From Prolixibacteraceae bacterium (GTDB lineage: Bacteria > Bacteroidota > Bacteroidia > Bacteroidales > Prolixibacteraceae), in the NCBI GenBank assembly GCA_018399395.1, contig JAGYOI010000010.1:1-15156 (forward strand): a stretch of 15,156 nucleotides of DNA, in the 5' to 3' direction. The position numbers and the translations under genes were made by a program. Under the pieces are notes generated by a model. It was not told where the DNA came from. It did not search any database and was given only the letters and a program-made list of their open reading frames with translations. Every line of letters begins with the position of its first letter. Within the stretch, counting starts at the first letter, position 1. This document shows, one piece after another, positions 7,559-14,263 of this stretch.

Positions 7559-8617
7559 CCACTTTTTCTTCTTAAAATAAAACAGCATTACCACAGCCAG
7601 CAACAGCATTACACCCAACATAATAAAGTAGCTGTATTTGAAGTGCAGCTCAGGCAGATAATCGAAGTTAGTCCCGTAAATACCGGCAATAAAGGTGAGC
7701 GGGATAAAAATAGCTGCAAAAATGGTCAGCACTTTCATTACCTCGTTGGCGCTGTTGCTAAGGTTGGTGTTGTAAATATTCAGTTGGTCGCTGATCATGG
7801 TATAATACACGTCAATCGTTTCGATGGCATGGGTTATCAGGTCATCAATATCCGCAAAATACGGTTTCACCGATTCAGAAAAAAGTTCTGAATCACTGTT
7901 TTTCAGCTGTCGGGTTATTTCGCGTACCGGACGCACGGCCTTGCGCACAAAACTTATCTCTGTTTTGTGATGGTAAATTCCTTCTATAACCTCTTTGTTT
8001 TTTTTCGAAAGTATATGTTCTTCATTGCCTTCGATAAGTTCGCCCAGCGAACCGAGGCACACCATGTAATTATCAACTATCGTGTCGATGATTCGGTAAA
8101 ACAGGTAATCGGGTTTTTTCACCCTCAGCTTGCCAACATTTTCGCGTATCCGGTTACGAATAGGTTCAAAGAAAGTACCAACACGCTCCTGAAATGATAT
8201 AACATAGTTATCGCCCAACACCAGCGTAATTTGTTCTGAAAGTACATTCTGGGTGTCAGCAATAAACTGCACTTGTTTCAGAAAGATTACAACGTTGCGG
8301 CTGTCCTCAACTATTTTAGGGCGTTGGTCGGTGTTGGCAATATCTTCAAGCACCAGGGGCGACAGGTCGAATGCCCGTCCTACTTCATTAATCACATCGG
8401 GGTTATGCAGCCCATCGATATTCACCCAATTTATATGTTTATCCGACATCTTTGACACCAGCCCCTTAACATTTTCGGCTTCGTGTTCAACAACCTCCGA
8501 TTGATTGTATGAAATGAGCCTGAAACGGGGTTTTTCCATTTTTTGATTGCCGATAAATGTAATCATGCCCGGTCCCTTATCTACAAGTGCTTTCCGGTTT
8601 TTTATAAATCGTGCCAT
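7553..8617 (-). CDS. corA: CorA-type divalent cation channel with GTN in place of GMN
   Basis: The 354-residue product has the full CorA layout: a soluble alpha/beta N-terminal funnel domain (about 30-250), a long helix reaching the membrane, TM1 at about 293-313, the pore-mouth loop, and TM2 at about 328-347, ending in the basic tail KKKKW. The loop after TM1 reads YGTNFDYLPEL (314-324). The usual Mg2+-selective signature is YGMNF, so Met is replaced by Thr316; I checked the codon (ACT on the minus strand). MPEL-like residues after it are kept. CorA members move Mg2+ and sometimes Co2+ or Ni2+; GxN variants exist, including the Zn2+-linked ZntB group, so ion preference here is uncertain. It is the last gene of a minus-strand operon, 24 bases after the permease, and overlaps the DUF302 gene tail-to-tail by six bases. 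Confidence 0.9.
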   Translation of the reverse strand: MARFIKNRKALVDKGPGMITFIGNQKMEKPRFRLISYNQSEVVEHEAENVKGLVSKMSDKHINWVNIDGLHNPDVINEVGRAFDLSPLVLEDIANTDQRPKIVEDSRNVVIFLKQVQFIADTQNVLSEQITLVLGDNYVISFQERVGTFFEPIRNRIRENVGKLRVKKPDYLFYRIIDTIVDNYMVCLGSLGELIEGNEEHILSKKNKEVIEGIYHHKTEISFVRKAVRPVREITRQLKNSDSELFSESVKPYFADIDDLITHAIETIDVYYTMISDQLNIYNTNLSNSANEVMKVLTIFAAIFIPLTFIAGIYGTNFDYLPELHFKYSYFIMLGVMLLLAVVMLFYFKKKKWL

Positions 8618-8641
8618 AACTACTTATTTACTAATGCATAA

Positions 8642-10852
8642 TTAACTAATATCCTTCTGGTCGTGTGAATTTACAAATAATACGGTCCCAAGTTTGTCAT
8701 ATCCTTTAAACAGCTCACCTTTTTTATTTTTAAGGGTTTCGTGCCTGAACCCGATAATCGTTAATGCTGCATGTTCAGAGTTTTCGTTGATAATGGTCTT
8801 CGACGACACATCGTCCTGTAAAGGTATAATATTGATGTTTTTGGCATGTATGGGCAACCGGCCGTCAATAACCATTTTCTCCAGTGCTTCTTTTGTTCTT
8901 TCAATATCATTTTGTTCACAAATATTGAATATCTTAATCGACGATTTTTTCCAGTAGGGATGCCCCAGTATGATAAAACTCATCAGGATCATCAGGTTGG
9001 CATTATCGTAATCGCCCGAACGAATCCACACATGTATACCTTTCGAAGGGTCAAATTCCTGGTTTGTAGAGGCCAGTATACAGGTATCAAAGCAACCTGC
9101 CCTGATCAGTGTAATATTATCGATGATGTTATTCAGGTTCTTTCCTGTTTTCTTTTCAAAATCGAGTATAACCATGTTATTTTCCATGCCCGAAATACCT
9201 GGCAACTGAATAGCTTGTGCGATGGCCGAAGTATACGAGGGCGAAATCAGTGAGTCAATAAACACACGATTTTCAATGTCTGAAAAAATATTTTTAATAC
9301 GGTCAATTTCTTCTATGGCCTGTTGGCTTGTAGTTTTTGAATAGTAACCTTGTATCAGGTGCAGATATGTTCCGAAGCCGTATTTGTGCGAAATCCAGTT
9401 AAGCAGTTTCACCATATCAAAACGCTCGAAAGTGTCTTGCGATATGCCCAGTGCACTTGGCCGCCATTCTTGCGATGATTTATTTTTTTGCTGTTTTTGT
9501 ACATACACATGCAATTGCCGGTTAAGCTGAAACAGCGTGTTGGCAAATATGGCCTGGAAACCTTTGCGGTCCTTATTTTTATATGTGATATACTGATACA
9601 AAAGAACCATAACCACGAAGGCTGACAAGGCATAAACTGAATTGATTTTAAACATTACCCAAACTGCCACGATAAAACCCACAAGTGATAAATACCATTT
9701 CGACCTGAACGAAGGTCTGTACGAAGGCGATGCCCCAAAATGGTTCAGGAAGGAAATCAGACAAATAGCCCCGTAGGTTACCATGAAAAACATCGAAATA
9801 ACTTCAGCAACAGCGTTCACATCGCCCATAATAACAAAAGCAAAGGCGATAATCGCGCTTACCCATGTAGCGTTAACAGGGTCGTTGTTCTTTTCTCTCG
9901 ACAACCAAATGTTTAACTTCCGTGACGGGAATGAATAATCGCGTGCAAGTGCTTGTAATGTTCGCGGAGCCACCAATATGGAACCAATTGCCGATGACAT
10001 GGTAGATGCCGCAAGTCCCAACGGAATGACAGCTACGCCCGCAATAGCAATATGGGCCATAACCAGTTGGTTTTCGACCATATCTTCTGGCGAAGCAGAA
10101 ATGGCAAGTTTATACACTACAAAAAAGTATACAATCATGCCACTTAAGGTTGCCATAGTAGTGCCCAGTGGTATGGACCGTGAGGGTTTTTTCAGGTCGC
10201 CCGACAGGCCAACTCCGGCAGTCATGCCCGTAAACGCGGGAAAAACAATCGCGAAAACCATAAAAAAATCGCCACTGTTCCTGAATTCAAGATTACTAAG
10301 CCCTGTGCCTGATTCAGGCACATAACCGGTCTTTCCTAAAAAGAAAAGTATTAGTGATATAAAAAGAATGGCTACAACAAAATATAGCATTTTGACCCCT
10401 AAACTGGCACCTTTTTTCAATATAACAACAGCTAAAACAGCCATTGCAGGAATGCTTACTGCCTGCCGTGGAAGCTCGAAACCATATTTGCCGGCTACCC
10501 AATTAAACAGAAACTCAAACGATTCTGTAAAAGCAATCACATAAAAAGCAACACTAATGGCTTGCGATAAAAACAGGGTTATTCCAATGGTTGAACCAAT
10601 ATTCAGCCCAAACGAACGTGAAATAATAAAATATTCGCCCCCGCCCTGCACGCGTTTATTAGTTGCCAGCTCTGAAATGGCGAGTGCCGTTGGAATGGTA
10701 ACCAAATGACCCAAAAGAATAATCAGGATAACGCCCCAAAAACCAAGTGTGCCCACGGCAAAGCCAAAACGCAGGAACAGTATTGCCCCAAGAATAGTAG
10801 AAATAGCGGTGAAAAAGACAGGTGCAGTGCCAAATTTTTTTGGATTGATCAT
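8642..10852 (-). CDS. Cation-chloride cotransporter-like APC permease (SLC12-related)
   Basis: The 736-residue protein has an APC-fold membrane half (about 8-425, around 12 helices) and a soluble C-terminal half (430-736). Several segments are typical of the SLC12/CCC group: TAISTILGAILFLRFGFAVG at the start of TM1, GGGEYFIISRSFG (70-82), and FPAFTGMTAGVGLSGDL (204-220) followed by KKPSRSIPLGT, which mirrors the eukaryotic GDLKxPxxxIPxGT stretch. The tail contains EWRPSALGIS, like the CCC C-terminal domain. Eukaryotic relatives couple Na+, K+ and Cl- transport; prokaryotic homologues may carry ions or amino acids, so the substrate is open. It starts three bases after the GNAT-nitrilase stop and ends 24 bases before corA, so the three are probably one operon with an ion or osmotic theme. 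Confidence 0.85.
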   Translation of the reverse strand: MINPKKFGTAPVFFTAISTILGAILFLRFGFAVGTLGFWGVILIILLGHLVTIPTALAISELATNKRVQGGGEYFIISRSFGLNIGSTIGITLFLSQAISVAFYVIAFTESFEFLFNWVAGKYGFELPRQAVSIPAMAVLAVVILKKGASLGVKMLYFVVAILFISLILFFLGKTGYVPESGTGLSNLEFRNSGDFFMVFAIVFPAFTGMTAGVGLSGDLKKPSRSIPLGTTMATLSGMIVYFFVVYKLAISASPEDMVENQLVMAHIAIAGVAVIPLGLAASTMSSAIGSILVAPRTLQALARDYSFPSRKLNIWLSREKNNDPVNATWVSAIIAFAFVIMGDVNAVAEVISMFFMVTYGAICLISFLNHFGASPSYRPSFRSKWYLSLVGFIVAVWVMFKINSVYALSAFVVMVLLYQYITYKNKDRKGFQAIFANTLFQLNRQLHVYVQKQQKNKSSQEWRPSALGISQDTFERFDMVKLLNWISHKYGFGTYLHLIQGYYSKTTSQQAIEEIDRIKNIFSDIENRVFIDSLISPSYTSAIAQAIQLPGISGMENNMVILDFEKKTGKNLNNIIDNITLIRAGCFDTCILASTNQEFDPSKGIHVWIRSGDYDNANLMILMSFIILGHPYWKKSSIKIFNICEQNDIERTKEALEKMVIDGRLPIHAKNINIIPLQDDVSSKTIINENSEHAALTIIGFRHETLKNKKGELFKGYDKLGTVLFVNSHDQKDIS

Positions 10853-10855
10853 ATG

Positions 10856-12388
10856 CTACTTGGTGTTTTTATATTTTACTTCATAAACATCGGTCCTGCG
10901 GTCTTTCAGGTTACGCACGCCACCGTATGCATTTAACTCGCGCAATAAGTCGATATCAACATCGGCCACCAGTATCATTTCAGTATTCGGGGTCGATTCT
11001 GCCTTAATCCCGTTAGCCGGGAATGCAAAATCGCAAGGAGTAAATACGGCCGATTGTGCATACTGAATGCTCATGTTTTCAACCCTTGGAAGGTTGCCAA
11101 CACAGCCGGCAATAGCCACGTAACATTCGTTTTCGATAGCACGCGAGCGGGCACAGTAACGAACTCTTGAGTAACCGTTTTGGGTGTCGGTAAGAAAAGG
11201 CACAAAAAGCAGGTTCATGCCGCTGTCGGCCATAATACGCGAAAGCTCCGGAAATTCAACGTCGTAACATATGAGCACGCCAACCGGGCCGCAATCTGTA
11301 TCGATAATATTAACAAAGTCGCCCCCCTGCAAGCCCCAAACTTTCTTCTCATCGGGCGTTACATGCACTTTTGTGTACGTATCGTAAGTGCCATTACGGT
11401 GACAAAGGTGACCAACATTAAAAAGGTGGTTATCTTCTGAAATGTAAGGCATGCTTCCGGTAATAATATTCACATTATAGCTCACAGCCAATTGCACAAA
11501 GCGGTCGCGGATAATGTCGGTATACTGGGCCAGTTTTCGAATCGCTTCAGCCTCGTTTAAATCGTTGTACTTGGCCATTAACGGGGCATTAAAGAATTCA
11601 GGGAACAACGCGAAATCGCTATTGTAGGCAGCCACTGCATCAACAAAAAACTCAGCTTGCTCAAACAGCTCGTCAATATTTTTATACGGGCGCATTTGCC
11701 ACTGAATAAGCCCCAGACGCACAATCGATTTATTGGTTGAAATAATCGATGGCTTTTTTTCGTAGTAAATATTGTTCCATTGTAGCAAAACAGCGTAATC
11801 CTTCGATTCTGCATCACCGTCCTGATAGTTTTTTATCACCTTTTTAACATGAAAATCGTTCGATAGCTGAAAGTTTAGCGTAGGGTCATCAATTTCGCGC
11901 TCCCTTACCTTCTGGAGATATTCTTTCGGACTCATTTCATCGGAGTACTTATGGTAATTGGGTATACGCCCTCCAAAAATAATGGCTTTCAGGTTGAGGT
12001 TTTCGCACAGTTCTTTTCGTGCATCGTATAACCGTCGTCCAAGCCTCAACCCACGATAGTCAGGCTCAATAAAAATCTCGATACCATAAAGCACATCGCC
12101 GTTCTTCGTGTGCGTTTTAAATGTTTCGTTAGCCGTAATTTCATTATAGCTGTGGGTATCTTCAAATAAACTGTATTTGACAATAATTGATAAAGCTGCC
12201 CCTACAATTTTATCATCAACAAAAATCGCCATTTGGCCTTCGGGGAATATACGGAGCAATTTCTCAATGCTTTTGCGTTCCCAGTATGAATCGGGCCACT
12301 TTTCATAAGCAACTTTCATCGATTCAATAAGTCCGTCGTAATCTTTTATGGTAAGGTGTCGAAGTTCAATTTTTCCTATTTCGTCCAT
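10856..12388 (-). CDS. GNAT acetyltransferase-nitrilase fusion protein
   Basis: The 510-residue protein joins two enzymes. Residues 5-200 are a GNAT fold, with the acetyl-CoA loop region YRGLRLGRRLYDARKEL at 111-127; the usual second Gly of the R-x-x-G-x-G/A pattern is Arg here, as I recall for this fusion family. Residues 223-500 form a carbon-nitrogen hydrolase (nitrilase superfamily) with the complete catalytic triad: E264 in LFPEFF, K340 in YTKVHVTPDEKK, and C374 in LICYDVEFPE. Such fusions are known in bacteria, but their substrate is not established; amide hydrolysis coupled to N-acylation of a small amine is a reasonable guess. The gene is first in a minus-strand operon with the SLC12-like permease and corA. 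The start at 12388 faces a divergent region shared with the purF-like gene. Confidence 0.88.
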   Translation of the reverse strand: MDEIGKIELRHLTIKDYDGLIESMKVAYEKWPDSYWERKSIEKLLRIFPEGQMAIFVDDKIVGAALSIIVKYSLFEDTHSYNEITANETFKTHTKNGDVLYGIEIFIEPDYRGLRLGRRLYDARKELCENLNLKAIIFGGRIPNYHKYSDEMSPKEYLQKVREREIDDPTLNFQLSNDFHVKKVIKNYQDGDAESKDYAVLLQWNNIYYEKKPSIISTNKSIVRLGLIQWQMRPYKNIDELFEQAEFFVDAVAAYNSDFALFPEFFNAPLMAKYNDLNEAEAIRKLAQYTDIIRDRFVQLAVSYNVNIITGSMPYISEDNHLFNVGHLCHRNGTYDTYTKVHVTPDEKKVWGLQGGDFVNIIDTDCGPVGVLICYDVEFPELSRIMADSGMNLLFVPFLTDTQNGYSRVRYCARSRAIENECYVAIAGCVGNLPRVENMSIQYAQSAVFTPCDFAFPANGIKAESTPNTEMILVADVDIDLLRELNAYGGVRNLKDRRTDVYEVKYKNTK

Positions 12389-12410
12389 TATATGTTCTTT
12401 TTTATCCTAC

Positions 12411-12418
12411 CAAATGTA
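12411..12418 (-). promoter_or_regulatory. Candidate -7 element for the minus-strand operon
   Basis: Read on the minus strand this is TACATTTG, matching TAnnTTTG, and lies about 22 bases upstream of the ATG at 12388. A CAAA (TTTG on the minus strand) at 12447-12450 is farther than the usual -33 spacing, so only the -7 half is supported. Confidence 0.35.
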
Positions 12419-12430
12419 CAAGTTTTTTTG

Positions 12431-12473
12431 ATGAATATTAATCGAACAAATATGAATATTTATAATGAATATT
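12431..12473. repeat. Three copies of ATGAATATT in the divergent region
   Basis: ATGAATATT occurs at 12431-12439, 12452-12460 and 12465-12473, each containing the palindrome AATATT. Start-to-start spacing is 21 and 13 bases. The cluster lies between the two divergent genes, where a regulator or nucleoid protein could bind, but the DNA is AT-rich and chance cannot be excluded. Confidence 0.4.
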
Positions 12474-12573
12474 CTTCACTTTTTACGTATTGTTCGTATC
12501 CGGCATCCCTTTTTTCCAATTCTGTTTTCATAACCGCTCATTATTCCTATTTTTGTCAGCCTTACGAACAAAT
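12443..12573. promoter_or_regulatory. Repeated CGAACAAAT motif, possible operators
   Basis: CGAACAAAT occurs at 12443-12451 and 12565-12573, and a closely related inverted copy (ATTGTTCG) at 12489-12496. The copy at 12565 falls where transcription of the purF-like gene would begin. The same nine bases also occur at 123-131, upstream of the U32 gene. No regulator can be named. Confidence 0.3.
12548..12556 (+). promoter_or_regulatory. -7 promoter element for the purF-like gene
   Basis: TATTTTTGT matches TAnnTTTGY and ends 25 bases before the ATG at 12582. The -33 region around 12521-12527 (TCTGTTT) is only a rough match. Position and consensus make it the best promoter candidate for this gene. 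Confidence 0.45.
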
Positions 12574-12581
12574 CATAAACT

Positions 12582-13991
12582 ATGAGCGGATTTTTTGGGG
12601 CAACATTAAAAAGCGATTGCGTTACCGATGTTTTCTACGGTACCGATTATCATTCACACTTAGGAACAAAACGGGGTGGCGTATCATTCTTTTCGAAAGA
12701 AAAAGGGTATCAACGAGCTATCCACAGCCTCGAAGATGGGTATTTCAGGAATAAGTTTGAAAGTGATGTTAACGGTTTTTCGGGGAACTCGGGCATTGGC
12801 GTTATTAGCGATACCGAAGCCCAGCCGCTTGTAATTTTTTCACATCTCGGACGCTTTGCCGTTAGCACCGTGGCCAAAATCAATAATATTGATGAGCTTG
12901 CCGAACGTTTCCTGAAACAAAGCAAAATGTTTTCTGAAACCAGTCAGGGTGGCATTAACCCTACCGAATTGGTAGCGATGCTGATTTGTGAAAAAGCAAG
13001 TTTTAAAGAAGGCATCGAAAATGTTTATAACTCGATAAAAGGTTCTTGTTCAATTCTTATAATGAACGAGGAGAAAATTATTGCCGCCCGCGATAAATAC
13101 GGACGCACACCCATTGTTATCGGCAAAAAAGAAGATGGTTATTGCGCGGTAAGCGAAACCAGTTCGTTCGAAAACCTTGGATATTCAATAGAGAAATACA
13201 TTGGTCCGGGCGAAATTGTGGAAATCACCCCCGATCGATATGAAATATTGAAGCCTGCCGAAGAAAAAATGCAGATATGCGCATTCCTGTGGGTTTATTA
13301 TGGATACCCGCCATCGTTTTACGAGGGCATAAATGTTGATGAAAGCCGTTATCACTGTGGTGAAAAGCTGGCTGAACATGATGATATCGATGCCGATTTT
13401 GTGGCCGGGATACCCGATTCGGGTGTTGGCCATGCCCTGGGCTACAGCAATAAATCGGGTATTCCGAAAATGCGCCCCTATGCCAAATACACCCCCACGT
13501 GGCCACGCAGTTTTATGCCCCAGAACCAAAACATGAGAGAACTGGTGGCTAAAATGAAGCTCATACCTAACAGTGCACTCATTAAAGGTAAGTCGGGCAT
13601 ATTTCTCGATGATTCAATCGTTAGGGGCACACAGCTCAAAGATAATGTGAAAGATTTGCAGGCAGCCGGAATCCTCGAAATGCACATGCGCATTGCCTGC
13701 CCGCCGCTCACTTACCCTTGCGAGTTTTTGAACTTCAGCCGTTCGCGCACCAAACTTGAACTGGCCACCCGGAAAGCCATTTTCGAGCTTGAAGGCACTG
13801 AAGATGCCGACTTTTCAAAATATGCCGATCCCGAAACACCGGAATACAAAAAAATGGTTGAGCAAATCCGTAAAGATCTGGGGCTTACAACCCTAAAATT
13901 CCAAAAACTTGATGATTTAATTGAGGCCATCGGGCTGCCTAAGGAAAAACTATGTACACATTGCTGGGACGGATCGAGCTATGGTCATTGA
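12582..13991 (+). CDS. PurF-like amidophosphoribosyltransferase lacking the glutaminase active site
   Basis: This 469-residue protein has the PurF architecture: an N-terminal class II glutaminase-type domain (2-225) and a C-terminal phosphoribosyltransferase domain (about 230-460). PurF makes phosphoribosylamine from PRPP, the first step of purine synthesis. The PRPP loop is intact (FLDDSIVRGT, 341-350), as are IPDSG (277-281), the flexible-loop remnant RSFMP and, near the C-terminus, CTHC (458-461). C233, C380, C458 and C461 align with the four Fe-S cysteines of Bacillus-type PurF. The glutaminase site is not intact: position 2, the nucleophile Cys, is Ser (codon AGC), and the Arg, Asn and Asp that hold glutamine are replaced (S76, L89, P127 by my alignment). 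Ammonia-dependent synthesis or another donor is the inference. I recall that Bacteroidota carry a second, conventional PurF elsewhere. The start is fixed by the MSGFFG alignment with MCGIxG. Confidence 0.85.
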   Translation: MSGFFGATLKSDCVTDVFYGTDYHSHLGTKRGGVSFFSKEKGYQRAIHSLEDGYFRNKFESDVNGFSGNSGIGVISDTEAQPLVIFSHLGRFAVSTVAKINNIDELAERFLKQSKMFSETSQGGINPTELVAMLICEKASFKEGIENVYNSIKGSCSILIMNEEKIIAARDKYGRTPIVIGKKEDGYCAVSETSSFENLGYSIEKYIGPGEIVEITPDRYEILKPAEEKMQICAFLWVYYGYPPSFYEGINVDESRYHCGEKLAEHDDIDADFVAGIPDSGVGHALGYSNKSGIPKMRPYAKYTPTWPRSFMPQNQNMRELVAKMKLIPNSALIKGKSGIFLDDSIVRGTQLKDNVKDLQAAGILEMHMRIACPPLTYPCEFLNFSRSRTKLELATRKAIFELEGTEDADFSKYADPETPEYKKMVEQIRKDLGLTTLKFQKLDDLIEAIGLPKEKLCTHCWDGSSYGH

Positions 13992-14073
13992 GTCATTGGT
14001 TCCCGAAGCAAGTTTCCCGATATTCGGGACAGGCAGGGACTGGTCGCACAGCTCCCAGCATTGAGTCATTGGT
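13984..14073 (+). repeat. Direct repeats after the purF-like gene
   Basis: CATTGAGTCATTGGT occurs at 13986-14000, across the purF-like stop codon, and again at 14059-14073. The first copy is itself a tandem of two near-identical eight-base units, GTCATTGA and GTCATTGG (13984-13999). Between the copies TTCCCGA is present twice (14000-14006 and 14014-14020) and GGGAC twice (14026-14030 and 14036-14040). The arrangement looks like a small intergenic repeat element or the scar of one. Confidence 0.55.
14015..14029. terminator. Palindrome TCCCGA-TAT-TCGGGA, possible terminator or REP-like element
   Basis: A perfect six-base stem with a three-base loop lies 23 bases after the purF-like stop codon. 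Four of the six pairs are G-C. No T-run follows, so it is not a textbook intrinsic terminator; it may be part of a dispersed palindromic repeat. Confidence 0.35.
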
Positions 14074-14101
14074 CGGTAGTAAAAAGCTCATAACTTCTTT
14101 A

Positions 14102-14254
14102 GCCTGCATCATGATGATTGCCGAAATGGTGGTAGCCCGTAAACTGGAAATTACCGGTCACGAGCTCATGAAAACCATCCACCCACACACAACTATAAGC
14201 TAGGCCATGATGGAAGCTGCTGCGGATGCTTATGATGAGGTGATACATTTATAA
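14102..14254 (+). pseudogene. lpd: Decayed C-terminal fragment of dihydrolipoamide dehydrogenase
   Basis: In one plus-strand frame the translation reads MIAEMVVARKLEITGHELMK, TIHPHTTIS, then a TAG at 14201-14203, and continues in the same frame AMMEAAADAYDEVIHL to a TAA at 14252-14254. This is the C-terminal end of a lipoamide dehydrogenase dimerisation domain. The family motif H-x-H-P-T-x-S-E appears here as HPHTTIS-stop: Pro has become Thr, and the catalytic-base Glu codon is now TAG. Only about 50 codons remain; the FAD and NAD domains and the redox cysteines are absent, and homology fades upstream of about 14108. It ends nine bases before the convergent stop of the next gene. Expression as a functional enzyme is impossible; it is best read as a remnant of a deleted gene. 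Confidence 0.75.
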
Positions 14255-14263
14255 ATTGTTCAC

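Noticed and set aside
12356..12754. 132-codon plus-strand frame across the divergent control region
   Set aside because: It overlaps two better-supported genes and a promoter region, and its translation has no recognisable feature.
13952..14203. 83-codon plus-strand frame overlapping the end of the purF-like gene, read as an independent gene
   Set aside because: Only its last 34 codons resemble a known protein (Lpd C-terminus) and that similarity continues past the stop, so it is a pseudogene remnant with a chance upstream extension.
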